This document shows positions 16,707 to 24,717 of a stretch of DNA of 56,380 nucleotides, one piece after another. How positions within the stretch are numbered: the stretch's first letter is position 1; every line of letters begins with the position of its first letter. Source of the stretch: Betaproteobacteria bacterium (GTDB lineage Bacteria > Pseudomonadota > Gammaproteobacteria > Burkholderiales > SG8-41); assembly GCA_021730905.1 (NCBI GenBank), contig JAKFYK010000094.1, positions 3,834 through 60,213 on the forward strand, in the 5' to 3' direction. The notes under the pieces were generated by a model. That model saw only the letters and a program-made list of their open reading frames with translations. It was not told the DNA's origin and made no database searches. Position numbers and translations under genes: made by a program.

Positions 16707-18545
16707 ATGCCGCTGCTTTACAGTCTTGATCTGGCAACCCTCTCCATTGCTTATGCGCAAGGTTCGTTGACGCCCGATATTGTGGTGCGCGACATCTATG
16801 CCGCGATCCCCGCATTTGCTGACAATCCGATATGGATTCATTTATTGCCGCAAGAGGTAGTAACCAAACAAGCGCAAGACATCGAAATGCGTCGTGCTGC
16901 AGGCGCATCGCTTCCGCTCTATGGCATTCCCTTTGCAGTAAAAGACAATATCGATGTGGCCGGTTGTCCTACAACCGCTGCGTGTCCGGCGTATTCCTAT
17001 ATGCCTGACACGACGGCGCATGCGGTGCAGCGATTGCTGGATGCAGGCGCGCTGTTCATGGGCAAAACGAACCTGGATCAATTCGCTACCGGACTGGTCG
17101 GCACGCGCTCGCCATATGGCGCTTGCCACAACGCATTCAATGCGGATTACATCTCGGGCGGATCGAGTTCAGGTTCAGCCGTAGCGGTGGCGGCGGGCCT
17201 GGTGAGTTTCTCGCTGGGAACGGATACCGCCGGTTCAGGGCGCGTGCCTGCCGGTTTCAATAACATCGTGGGTCTCAAGCCGACGCCCGGTGTGGTGAGC
17301 ACGCGCGGTGTAGTGCCGGCTTGTCGTTCGCTCGATTGCGTGTCGGTGTTCGCGCTGAATTGCGAGGATGCGACGCGCATATTTGATGTGATGCGCGGTT
17401 TTGACGCCAACGATATCTATGCGCGCAGTGACACCTCAGCCTTGCAGGGGTTGCCGGCTTCCGGTTCGTCTTTTCGATGCGGTGTGCCCGCTGCCGCGCA
17501 ACTTGAATTTTTTGGCGACGGTCAGGCGCGTGCCGCGTTTGAAGCCTCGCTCACCGTGTTGCATGGCATGGGTGCCGAGCTGGTAGAGATTGATTTCCAG
17601 CCATTCTCCGAGGCAGCACGCATGCTTTACGAAGGCCCGTGGGTCGCCGAACGCCATGCCGCGGTCGGCAAATTCGTGAACGAGCATACGGATGCGGTAG
17701 ACCCGGTGGTGCGGGAAATTATCGCCAGCGCCACGCACTGGAACGCTGCCGATACCTTCGAGGCGCAATACCGTTTGCGGGAATGCCGGCGGCGCTGCGA
17801 GACGGAGTGGGCGAAAATGGATGTGCTGGCGGTGCCAACGGCCGGCACCCACTATACGCTGGCGCAGATTGCCGAAGAGCCACTCCAGCTCAACCGCAAT
17901 CTCGGCCATTACACCAACTTCGTCAACCTGCTCGATCTGTGCGCGCTCGCAGTGCCCGGTGTTTTCCGTGCCGACGGGTTGCCGGCGGGCGTGACGCTGA
18001 TTGCCGGGGCTTGCAACGATCATGCGCTGGCGGAAATCGGCAGCCGGTTTCACCGCGCGAGCCGCGTGCCGCTGGGCGCCACACGGTTTGCGTTGCCGAC
18101 GCCCGCGCTGACACGACCCACTGCGCCCGTAGCGAAAGCAAGCGAAGAAGTGGTGCTTGCCGTGGTCGGGGCGCATCTTTCCGGGTTGCCGCTGAATCAT
18201 CAACTCACCACGCGCGGTGCGCGCCTGCTGCAGGCTACAAACACGGCGCCGGGTTACCGGCTGTATGCGCTGCCTGGCACCGTGCCCCCCAAACCGGGGC
18301 TGATGCGCGTGGCGAACGGCGGTGTGTCGGTTGCCGTCGAGTTGTGGGCTATGACCTATGCTGCATTCGGCTCGTTCGTGGCTGAAGTGCCGCCACCGCT
18401 GGCGATAGGCACACTGACGCTGGCCGATGGCCGCGCCGTCAAAGGATTCCTGTGCGAATCCTGCGCCGTGTCGGGCGCGCAGGACATTTCGACATTCGGC
18501 GGCTGGCGCGCCTGGCTCGCTGTGCAAGCCGGCGCGCAGCAGTGA
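16707..18545 (+). CDS. atzF: Allophanate hydrolase
   Basis: Hydrolyses allophanate to ammonia and CO2, normally the second step of urea breakdown by the urea amidolyase route or the last step of cyanuric acid breakdown. The protein has 612 aa. The N-terminal amidase domain carries Lys79 (PFAVKDNIDVAG), the GGSSSGS loop (151-157) and Ser177 (GTDTAGSG). The C-terminal ~150 residues (from VVGAHLSGLPLNHQL) form the separate AtzF domain, which argues against a plain amidase. A TTG at 16701 is an alternative start. No urea carboxylase, AtzD or AtzE gene is in the window. A sigma-54-type promoter lies upstream, in keeping with nitrogen control. Confidence 0.9.
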   Translation: MPLLYSLDLATLSIAYAQGSLTPDIVVRDIYAAIPAFADNPIWIHLLPQEVVTKQAQDIEMRRAAGASLPLYGIPFAVKDNIDVAGCPTTAACPAYSYMPDTTAHAVQRLLDAGALFMGKTNLDQFATGLVGTRSPYGACHNAFNADYISGGSSSGSAVAVAAGLVSFSLGTDTAGSGRVPAGFNNIVGLKPTPGVVSTRGVVPACRSLDCVSVFALNCEDATRIFDVMRGFDANDIYARSDTSALQGLPASGSSFRCGVPAAAQLEFFGDGQARAAFEASLTVLHGMGAELVEIDFQPFSEAARMLYEGPWVAERHAAVGKFVNEHTDAVDPVVREIIASATHWNAADTFEAQYRLRECRRRCETEWAKMDVLAVPTAGTHYTLAQIAEEPLQLNRNLGHYTNFVNLLDLCALAVPGVFRADGLPAGVTLIAGACNDHALAEIGSRFHRASRVPLGATRFALPTPALTRPTAPVAKASEEVVLAVVGAHLSGLPLNHQLTTRGARLLQATNTAPGYRLYALPGTVPPKPGLMRVANGGVSVAVELWAMTYAAFGSFVAEVPPPLAIGTLTLADGRAVKGFLCESCAVSGAQDISTFGGWRAWLAVQAGAQQ

Positions 18546-18552
18546 GTGTCGA

Positions 18553-19386
18553 GTGATACTGTATCGCGGCATGGATCGCGCGGCGCTCGATGCTGCGTAC
18601 GACAATACGGCAGCGGTGGTGAACAGCGCTGCGCTGCTGGCGGATTTTGATAAACGCAGCGCGCAACTGCGTGCAGCGCAACCGCAACACCTCGATCTGC
18701 GTTATGGCCCAGCCGAACGCAATCGCATCGACTATTTCGCCGCGTCTCAAACGACGAAACCGGCACCGATATTGATTTTCATCCACGGCGGTTACTGGCA
18801 AATGCGCGCAAAGGCGACGTTCAGCTTCCTTGCGGCGGGCCCGCTAGCGCACGGCATACATGTCGCGCTGCCCGGCTACACGCTGGCGCCGGCGATCACG
18901 CTGGACGGCATCGTTGCCGAAGTGCGTGCGGCTATCCGTTGGATCGCGCAGCACGCAGCCGATTTTGGCGGAGACCCCAATCGCATCATTGTGTCGGGCT
19001 GGTCGGCGGGCGGTCACCTCACTGCGATGATGATGGATGAGCCCGCGGTAAAAGGCGGCCTCGCGATCAGCGGCATTTTCGATCTGGAGCCGATACGCCT
19101 GAATTATCTCAACACCAAACTCGGACTGGACGCAAATTCCGTGCAGCGATTGAGTCCTTTGCTGAATCTGCCAGCGCGTTCCGCGCCGCTGATGCTGGCG
19201 TGTGGCACGGGTGAATTACCCGAGTTGCAGCGCCAGTCCGAAACTTACGCGCAGTCGCGCGCGCGGGCTGGTCTGCCAGGACGACTGACACGGTTGCCTC
19301 AACACAATCACTTCACCATCCTCGAAGCACTTGCGCGGCCTGACGGCGAACTTGCCGCACTGGTGCGCGAACTCGCTACCGCTTGA
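18553..19386 (+). CDS. Alpha/beta hydrolase, kynurenine-formamidase-like
   Basis: 277 aa from a GTG start 7 bases after the allophanate hydrolase stop, chosen because family members begin with YRGMDRAALDAAY as here; ATG 18571 is the alternative. HGGYWQ is the oxyanion-hole motif of arylformamidase-like hydrolases, SGWSAGGHL is the nucleophile elbow with its Ser, and HNHFTILE carries the His. The tight spacing implies co-transcription with atzF and so a link to amide or carbamate nitrogen compounds. Formamidase activity is inferred from the motif only. Confidence 0.87.
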   Translation: MILYRGMDRAALDAAYDNTAAVVNSAALLADFDKRSAQLRAAQPQHLDLRYGPAERNRIDYFAASQTTKPAPILIFIHGGYWQMRAKATFSFLAAGPLAHGIHVALPGYTLAPAITLDGIVAEVRAAIRWIAQHAADFGGDPNRIIVSGWSAGGHLTAMMMDEPAVKGGLAISGIFDLEPIRLNYLNTKLGLDANSVQRLSPLLNLPARSAPLMLACGTGELPELQRQSETYAQSRARAGLPGRLTRLPQHNHFTILEALARPDGELAALVRELATA

Positions 19387-19390
19387 TTGA

Positions 19391-19437
19391 TGCACCCGCG
19401 TAGTGCGTGCAGACAAGTGCTGCACCACTCAAGTGCA
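19391..19437. promoter_or_regulatory. Tandem NtrC-like enhancer sites
   Basis: TGCACCACTCAAGTGCA (19421-19437) matches the NtrC dyad TGCACC-N5-GGTGCA at 11 of 12 fixed positions. TGCACCCGCGTAGTGCG (19391-19407) is a weaker second copy with two mismatches. Their centres are 30 bases apart and lie about 90 and 119 bases before the start point predicted from the sigma-54 promoter at 19491-19508, the usual enhancer placement. Confidence 0.6.
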
Positions 19438-19460
19438 TTGCACTTCCATCATATTGATAT

Positions 19461-19486
19461 AAATATATGTTTTTAAACATATATTT
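19461..19486. promoter_or_regulatory. Perfect 26-nt AT palindrome
   Basis: AAATATATGTTT and AAACATATATTT flank a TT centre: 12-bp arms without mismatch. It lies between the NtrC-like sites and the sigma-54 promoter. An IHF-like TATCAA sequence overlaps its left edge on the minus strand. DNA bending or a repressor site are both possible. Its GTTTTTAAAC centre is shared with AT-rich repeat copies A and G. Confidence 0.5.
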
Positions 19487-19490
19487 TTGT

Positions 19491-19508
19491 TTGGCACGCT
19501 GGTTGCAT
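19491..19508 (+). promoter_or_regulatory. Sigma-54 (-24/-12) promoter of the ABC transporter operon
   Basis: TTGGCACGCTGGTTGCAT matches the YTGGCACG-N4-TTGCW consensus at every fixed position. GG at 19493-19494 and GC at 19505-19506 have the exact 12-base offset. Predicted transcription start is near 19518, 52 bases before the ATG of the binding-protein gene. Confidence 0.8.
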
Positions 19509-19569
19509 ATATCAGCATCAGCGCATTCGAAATGTACGCGGATGCTCACTTATTAACCAGGAGATTCCC

Positions 19570-20541
19570 ATGTCACAGATTCGCAGACAGTTCATTGCCG
19601 CCGCTGTGTTTGCTTTGCTTGCACCGCTCGGTTTACCCGTGTTGCAAGGCGCGCAGGCGCAGGAGAAAGTGATCAAGGTCGGCACGCTAAAGCTGATTCA
19701 CGCGATCACGCCGCACTTCTATCAGCAATTTGCGCCGCCGGGCTACAAGATCGAAGTGATTCCATTTGAGAGCCCGACCGACGGCAAGAACGCCGTGGTC
19801 ACCGGTACGGTCGATTTCGGCACGTTCGGTTTCGCGGCTGCCATGCTGGGTGCAGCGGCAGGCGAACCAGTGGTGATCTTCGCGCCGCAGTGCAATGGCG
19901 GCATGGCAGTGGTTGCGGGCGCCAAATCAGATATCAAATCGATCAAGGATCTGAAGGGCAAGAAAGTGGCGATCTGGCCGGGCTCTACGCAGGAAGTGGT
20001 GATTCTGCAGCGCCTGAAAGCCGAGGGTATGACGATCAAGGATATCCAGCATGTCCGTCTGCCGTTCTCCGACATGGCGCCGGCGCTGGCGCGTGGCGAT
20101 GTCGATGCGTACGTGGGCGCGGAACCGGGCCCCGGCATCAGTCTGGCCAACGGCGTAGGCAAGATCGTCGAGTATCCGTACAGCACGCCGATCGGTTCGC
20201 TCAACATGGTGTGGGCGACGCGCCAGGAAATGATCGACAAAAATCCCGAACTGGTAAAAATCATGATGGAAATGCATCGCAAGGCGACTGACTTTGCGAT
20301 GGGGAATCGTGCGGAAATGGTCAAGATGACCATGCAAAAGCTCGGTCAGCAACAGAAATCCATCGAGATGGCCGCGCCCAATGTGCAGCTCACCTGGAAG
20401 ATTGACGATGAATTCGTCAAGCGTGCCAAAGCCTATGGCGATCTAATGCTTGAGGCCAAGCAAATACGCGCGCTGCCGAATTACGATAAGTTCATCACCG
20501 CGAAGTTCATGCCGACGGATGCCGCCGTGGCCAAGAAATAG
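19570..20541 (+). CDS. NitT/TauT-type ABC transporter substrate-binding protein
   Basis: Periplasmic receptor of 323 aa, SsuA/NMT1-like. A signal peptide (about 1-31, ending GAQAQ) and an AGGAGA site before the ATG are clear. Family traits are VGTLKLIHAITPHF, the TGTVDFGTFGFAAAML ligand-lobe segment, LKGKKVAIWPGSTQEVVI and ALARGDVDAYVGAEPGPG. Permease and ATPase genes follow. The NtrC-like and sigma-54 elements upstream indicate induction under nitrogen limitation. The ligand could be a nitrogen or sulfur organic compound, for example an amide, nitrile or pyrimidine precursor; it cannot be fixed from sequence. Confidence 0.92.
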   Translation: MSQIRRQFIAAAVFALLAPLGLPVLQGAQAQEKVIKVGTLKLIHAITPHFYQQFAPPGYKIEVIPFESPTDGKNAVVTGTVDFGTFGFAAAMLGAAAGEPVVIFAPQCNGGMAVVAGAKSDIKSIKDLKGKKVAIWPGSTQEVVILQRLKAEGMTIKDIQHVRLPFSDMAPALARGDVDAYVGAEPGPGISLANGVGKIVEYPYSTPIGSLNMVWATRQEMIDKNPELVKIMMEMHRKATDFAMGNRAEMVKMTMQKLGQQQKSIEMAAPNVQLTWKIDDEFVKRAKAYGDLMLEAKQIRALPNYDKFITAKFMPTDAAVAKK

Positions 20542-20561
20542 GCACACAGGGGACCGTATCG

Positions 20562-21479
20562 ATGTCCGCGATTCCATCGCAGCTTCCCACCGCAGCCGGC
20601 ACCACGCCGGCTGCGGTGAGCGCATCGGCAGTCGATAGCGTGCCCGCCGCGGTCAATGTCAATACCCCCGTCGCGACGGGATCGGCGCCGTGGCTGCCGG
20701 AGCGTGTGCAGGGTATTGTGCTGGCGGTGGCGTTTCCGATTGCGCTGGTGATCCTGTGGCATCAACTGGTGGTCATGACCGGCACCAAGCTGGTGCCAAC
20801 GCCGTATCAGGTGGGCGTCATGATGTGGGATTTTTCTTTCGGCGGCATTCACAACGACGCCTTCAGCGGTACCATACTCACGCATCTTCTGGCGTCGATG
20901 CAGCGGGTGTATGGCGGATTTGCGCTTGCCATCATCATCGGTATTCCATTGGGACTGCTGATTGGCAAGGTCAAAATCATCCGCCAAATGCTCGATCCCA
21001 CATTGTCGCTGCTGCGGCCGATACCGGTCACGGCGTGGCTGCCGTTGTCGATGATTTTCTTCGGGTTGGGGCCGCGTTCGGCGGTGTTTCTGGTGTTTCT
21101 GGGCGCGTTTTATCCGATTCTGCTGAACACGATTTTCGGCGTGCGTTCGGTGGATCCGCGGTTGTTTGAAGCCGCATCGATGCTGGGCTGCGATGGCTCG
21201 CGCATGTTTCGCCAAGTCGTATTGCCTGCCGCGATGCCCGGCATTTTCAACGGCCTGCGTTTGGCGCATGGCTTTTCGTGGATACTGATCGTGGTCGGTG
21301 AAATGACCGGCGTGCCGACCGGGCTGGGTTCGGTAATCATGGATGGCCGCACGCTGTCGCGCACCGATCTGGTGATCACCGGCATGATCGTGATTGGCAT
21401 AGCGGGCTTTCTGACCGACCGCATCATCGTCGGCATCAACAACTGGGTACTGCGCTGGAGCCCGCAACATCATGGTTGA
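20562..21479 (+). CDS. NitT/TauT-type ABC transporter permease
   Basis: 305-aa inner-membrane permease with about six hydrophobic segments, the first at about residues 47-65 (VQGIVLAVAFPIALVILW). The EAA-loop motif that docks the ATPase is EAASMLGCDGSRMFRQVVLP, followed by PGIFNGLRL. An unusually long Ala/Thr/Pro-rich N-terminal tail of about 40 residues precedes the first helix. A GGGGA ribosome site lies upstream. It sits 20 bases after the binding-protein gene and overlaps the ATPase gene by 8 bases, so the three are translated from one message. Confidence 0.94.
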   Translation: MSAIPSQLPTAAGTTPAAVSASAVDSVPAAVNVNTPVATGSAPWLPERVQGIVLAVAFPIALVILWHQLVVMTGTKLVPTPYQVGVMMWDFSFGGIHNDAFSGTILTHLLASMQRVYGGFALAIIIGIPLGLLIGKVKIIRQMLDPTLSLLRPIPVTAWLPLSMIFFGLGPRSAVFLVFLGAFYPILLNTIFGVRSVDPRLFEAASMLGCDGSRMFRQVVLPAAMPGIFNGLRLAHGFSWILIVVGEMTGVPTGLGSVIMDGRTLSRTDLVITGMIVIGIAGFLTDRIIVGINNWVLRWSPQHHG

Positions 21480-22275
21480 TGAAGCTACACAAGCGAGACG
21501 CCAGTTTCTGGCGATCAGCGACGTCACCAAGACGTTCCAGATCGGTGCCGATCACGTTCAAGCCCTGCGCAGCGTGAATCTCAACATCGACAAGGGCGAA
21601 TTCGTGTGCCTGATCGGTGCGTCCGGTTGCGGCAAGTCCACGCTGCTGAGGATCATTGCCGGCTTCGAGCAGCCGAGTTCGGGGCAGGTCAGTCTTTATG
21701 AAAATGCGATCACCGGCCCGGGCAGCGACCGTGGCATGGTATTTCAGGATTACGCTCTGTTTCCGTGGATGACGGTGCGCGAAAACATCGGCTTTGGCCC
21801 GCGCCAGAAAGGGCTCGCCAAAAAGTACGTCAATGAAATCACCGACGAGTATCTCAACATGGTCGGCTTGGAAAAATTTGCCGACCGCTATCCGATGCAA
21901 CTCTCGGGCGGCATGAAACAAAGGGTTGCCATCGCGCGCGTACTGGCCAATGAATGCGAAGTGCTGTTGATGGACGAGCCGTTTGGCGCGCTGGACGCGC
22001 TGACGCGGGAAAGCCTGCAACAGGAACTACTCGAAATTTGGGCGCGCACGCATGTCACGGTTATTTTCGTCACGCACTCCGTGGAGGAAGCGGTGGTGCT
22101 GTCCGACCGCGTGGTGGTGATGACCGCTGGGCCGGGCCGCATCGAAGCGGATGTCGCGATTGAACTGGCACGTCCGCGCGAAGTGTCGGCGATTGATTTC
22201 AATCAGGTGCGCCGCGATATTACGCAACGCCTGACCAGTCATGTGGCGCCGCGCGAATTGAAGGCCGTCGCCTGA
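21472..22275 (+). CDS. NitT/TauT-type ABC transporter ATP-binding protein
   Basis: 267-aa ABC ATPase powering the preceding permease. Walker A is GASGCGKST, the Q-loop region is GMVFQDYALFPWMTV, the signature is LSGGMKQR, Walker B is VLLMDEPFGALD and the H-loop is VTHSVEEAV. All are intact. Its ATG overlaps the permease stop (ATGGTTGA), giving translational coupling. It is the last gene of the sigma-54-driven operon and converges on an ADP-ribosylglycohydrolase-like gene. Confidence 0.96.
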   Translation: MVDEATQARRQFLAISDVTKTFQIGADHVQALRSVNLNIDKGEFVCLIGASGCGKSTLLRIIAGFEQPSSGQVSLYENAITGPGSDRGMVFQDYALFPWMTVRENIGFGPRQKGLAKKYVNEITDEYLNMVGLEKFADRYPMQLSGGMKQRVAIARVLANECEVLLMDEPFGALDALTRESLQQELLEIWARTHVTVIFVTHSVEEAVVLSDRVVVMTAGPGRIEADVAIELARPREVSAIDFNQVRRDITQRLTSHVAPRELKAVA

Positions 22276-22293
22276 TTACTGTTGCACTGTAGT

Positions 22294-23367
22294 TCAGTAC
22301 GGCGGCAGTAGCCGTCGGAAGCCGTGCGCCAGCACGACGATCATAAACAGCACGTTTCGCAGCAACAGGCCAAGCGGGTTGATCCATAGCGGTCGCACCG
22401 TTTGATCGTGCTGGCTCGCGGCGAGCCGCGCGGCCAGTTGTTCCATCCATGTTGCCGTGCGCGGCCACTCGCACAGATCTTGCAACCACTCTGACGGTAT
22501 GCCTGCCTTGCCGACACGTGCGCCCACGATGGCGCCAACAATCGCTGCAGTGGTATCGGCGTCGCCGCCGAGTCGGATCATGGCGCTGACCGCCGCGCGG
22601 TAATCGTTCTGGTGAGTAAGCCACACCTGCAGCACGCAGGGTATCGTGTGATACATATAGCCTGACACGCCCTTGGCACAGCCGATGCTGTCAGCAAACT
22701 GCTCCGATGAATCGCCGCGGGTGACACTGCCGGTCACGTTTTTCACTAAAGCGATAAATTCCTCGTCTTCGATATGCTGATTCAGCGCCTGAAGATATTC
22801 GCCCGGCGTGATGTCGACGCCGCGCGCAGCCAGTTGTGCCGCCAGCGCCACCGCGAATGCGCCGTATTCCGCCTTGGGATCGGTGTGCGTGATGCGTGTG
22901 GCGGCGCGCACCATCGCGCGCATGCGCGCGGGGTCATCGCTAAAATAAATACCAAGGAACGCGCAACGCATGGCGGGGCCGTTGCCCGCCGAAAACACGC
23001 CGCTCCTGTGCGCCGGAAAGCCCAGCCACAGTTTCAGGATCGAGCGCAGCGTTGCCAGCCCGATGCCCGCGGGCAGGCCTAGCAGCCAGAAGCGCAGCCG
23101 CCACGCAAAGTTCGAAAATATTTTTTTCTCCCGCGCATCCGCGGCGGCGCTGCTGTGCTGTATCACCGACTGCGCCAGCATGCAGGTGTGTTCGGTGTCG
23201 TCTGAGGTCATGCCTTTGCCGAACGGCAGCAGCTTGTAGCTGTTCAACACAGGAAACATTTTGCGCTGACGCCGCCGGCTCAGGCCCTCGCTGGCGAGTC
23301 CCATCGCGTCACCGACCGCCGTGCCGAGCAGGCAGCCTGCGATCGCGGGATTTTGCGGGTGGTTCAT
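22294..23367 (-). CDS. ADP-ribosylglycohydrolase family protein with C-terminal membrane helix
   Basis: 357 aa from ATG 23367, chosen because the fold starts there (AIAGCLLGTAVGDAMGLASEG). The DraG/ARH metal-site motifs are TSDDTEHT near residue 53 and GGDADTTAAIVGAIVGARVG near residue 265. Such enzymes remove ADP-ribose from proteins or small molecules using two Mg ions. Unusually, the protein ends in a hydrophobic stretch (NPLGLLLRNVLFMIVVLAHG) that looks like a tail anchor, followed by Arg residues. It lies beside the nitrogen-regulated ABC operon but is convergent. Whether it acts on nitrogenase-like or other targets is unknown. Confidence 0.88.
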   Translation of the reverse strand: MNHPQNPAIAGCLLGTAVGDAMGLASEGLSRRRQRKMFPVLNSYKLLPFGKGMTSDDTEHTCMLAQSVIQHSSAAADAREKKIFSNFAWRLRFWLLGLPAGIGLATLRSILKLWLGFPAHRSGVFSAGNGPAMRCAFLGIYFSDDPARMRAMVRAATRITHTDPKAEYGAFAVALAAQLAARGVDITPGEYLQALNQHIEDEEFIALVKNVTGSVTRGDSSEQFADSIGCAKGVSGYMYHTIPCVLQVWLTHQNDYRAAVSAMIRLGGDADTTAAIVGAIVGARVGKAGIPSEWLQDLCEWPRTATWMEQLAARLAASQHDQTVRPLWINPLGLLLRNVLFMIVVLAHGFRRLLPPY

Positions 23368-23461
23368 GGGGTGTCCGTTGCGGTATACAATGATTCGCAC
23401 AAACATACTCCGTGATAATGTCGATGTCACCATGCGATTTGCACGCAGGGAAGGCTGGGTA

Positions 23462-24700
23462 ATGAAACGCGGCCGGTGGCTGGGTGCAGCGGCATGGCTG
23501 GCGTTTGTGACGCTGATCGGCTGTGCGGCTGTCGAGCGGCAGCGCGAGCGTGGGGTGAACGCACCTGCCGTGCGCATCGATCCGCCGCCCGCCTACATGG
23601 CCGCGGCGAAGAAAGCGCTCGCCGAACCGTTCAAAGGCATCACCACCGACGGTAAAGTGGTTCCCGGCCTGTATTCTGTGGGCAGGACCGGCGTATCCAC
23701 CGAGCCAATCCGCCGCGCGGCCGAGGATTTTATTGCCGCGCTTACCGCGCCACAGCGCACGAAAGCGCTGTTTCCGGTGACGAGCAGCGAGTGGCGCAAC
23801 TGGAGCAACATCCACCGCTACCCGCGCGAAGGTGTGATGCTCGGCGACATGAACGCGGCGCAGCGCGAACGCGCATTTGCGTTGATGCGCGCGACGCTTT
23901 CCGCGCGCGGGTTCGACAGCGCGCGCGATATCATGAAGCTCAACGAAACCATCGCCGAACTGACTGGCAGGTTCGATGAATACGGCGACGATCTCTACTG
24001 GTTCACGGTGATGGGCACGCCGTCGGCGACGGCACCGTGGGGCTGGCAGCTCGACGGCCATCATCTGGTGATCAACTGTTTTGTACTCGGCGATCAGGTG
24101 GTGATGACGCCGCTGTTCATGGGTTCTGAACCCACGCGTGCCGACGCCGGCAAATACGCTGGCACGGTGGTGTTTCAGGAAGAAGAGCGGCGCGGCCTCG
24201 CGTTCATGCGTGGGTTGACACCCGCGCAGCGCGCCAAAACCCTCGTGGGTGATACGCTGCCGCGGGAAGTATCCGCACCCGCGTTCAGCGACAATCTGCA
24301 GTTACGCTACCAGGGCATACGTTACGGCGAGTTGTCCGCCGCGCAGCAGAACCAGTTGCTGGAGCTGATCGCATTGCACATTGGCAAGATGCGCGAAGGG
24401 CACGCGGCGGTGCGCATGGCGGAAATAAAGCGCCACCTCGACCAGACCTGGTTTGCGTGGATGGGCGGCGCCGAAGCAGACAGCGTGTTCTACTACCGTA
24501 TCCACAGCCCGGTGGCGCTGATCGAATTCGATCATGTGCGCGGCGTCGCACTGAGCAATCCGGAGCCGTCGCGCAACCATGCGCACACGGTGGTCCGCAC
24601 GCCCAACGGCAACGACTACGGCATGGATTTACTGCGCCAGCATCACGCGCAGTATGAGCACGTCAATGGCGTGCACGTTGCGCGCGGGCGCGGGCGGTAG
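23462..24700 (+). CDS. DUF3500 family lipoprotein
   Basis: 412 aa. The ATG at 23462 follows an AGGGAAGG ribosome site. The N terminus MKRGRWLGAAAWLAFVTLIG before Cys21 is a lipoprotein signal peptide with LIGC lipobox. The mature part matches DUF3500, with NWSNIHRYPREGVMLGDM, WGWQLDGHHLVIN and WFAWMGGAEADSVFYYRIHS. The family has no established activity that I can state; conserved His and Trp residues hint at a catalytic or ligand pocket. It stands alone, divergent from the ADP-ribosylglycohydrolase-like gene and convergent with a Bug gene. Confidence 0.87.
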   Translation: MKRGRWLGAAAWLAFVTLIGCAAVERQRERGVNAPAVRIDPPPAYMAAAKKALAEPFKGITTDGKVVPGLYSVGRTGVSTEPIRRAAEDFIAALTAPQRTKALFPVTSSEWRNWSNIHRYPREGVMLGDMNAAQRERAFALMRATLSARGFDSARDIMKLNETIAELTGRFDEYGDDLYWFTVMGTPSATAPWGWQLDGHHLVINCFVLGDQVVMTPLFMGSEPTRADAGKYAGTVVFQEEERRGLAFMRGLTPAQRAKTLVGDTLPREVSAPAFSDNLQLRYQGIRYGELSAAQQNQLLELIALHIGKMREGHAAVRMAEIKRHLDQTWFAWMGGAEADSVFYYRIHSPVALIEFDHVRGVALSNPEPSRNHAHTVVRTPNGNDYGMDLLRQHHAQYEHVNGVHVARGRGR

Positions 24701-24717
24701 ATGAGGGTCGCGGAAAG

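Noticed and set aside
17436..18605. 389-codon minus-strand frame inside the allophanate hydrolase gene
   Set aside because: It lies wholly opposite a gene with clear catalytic motifs, and its translation is Arg/Gln-rich without recognisable domains.
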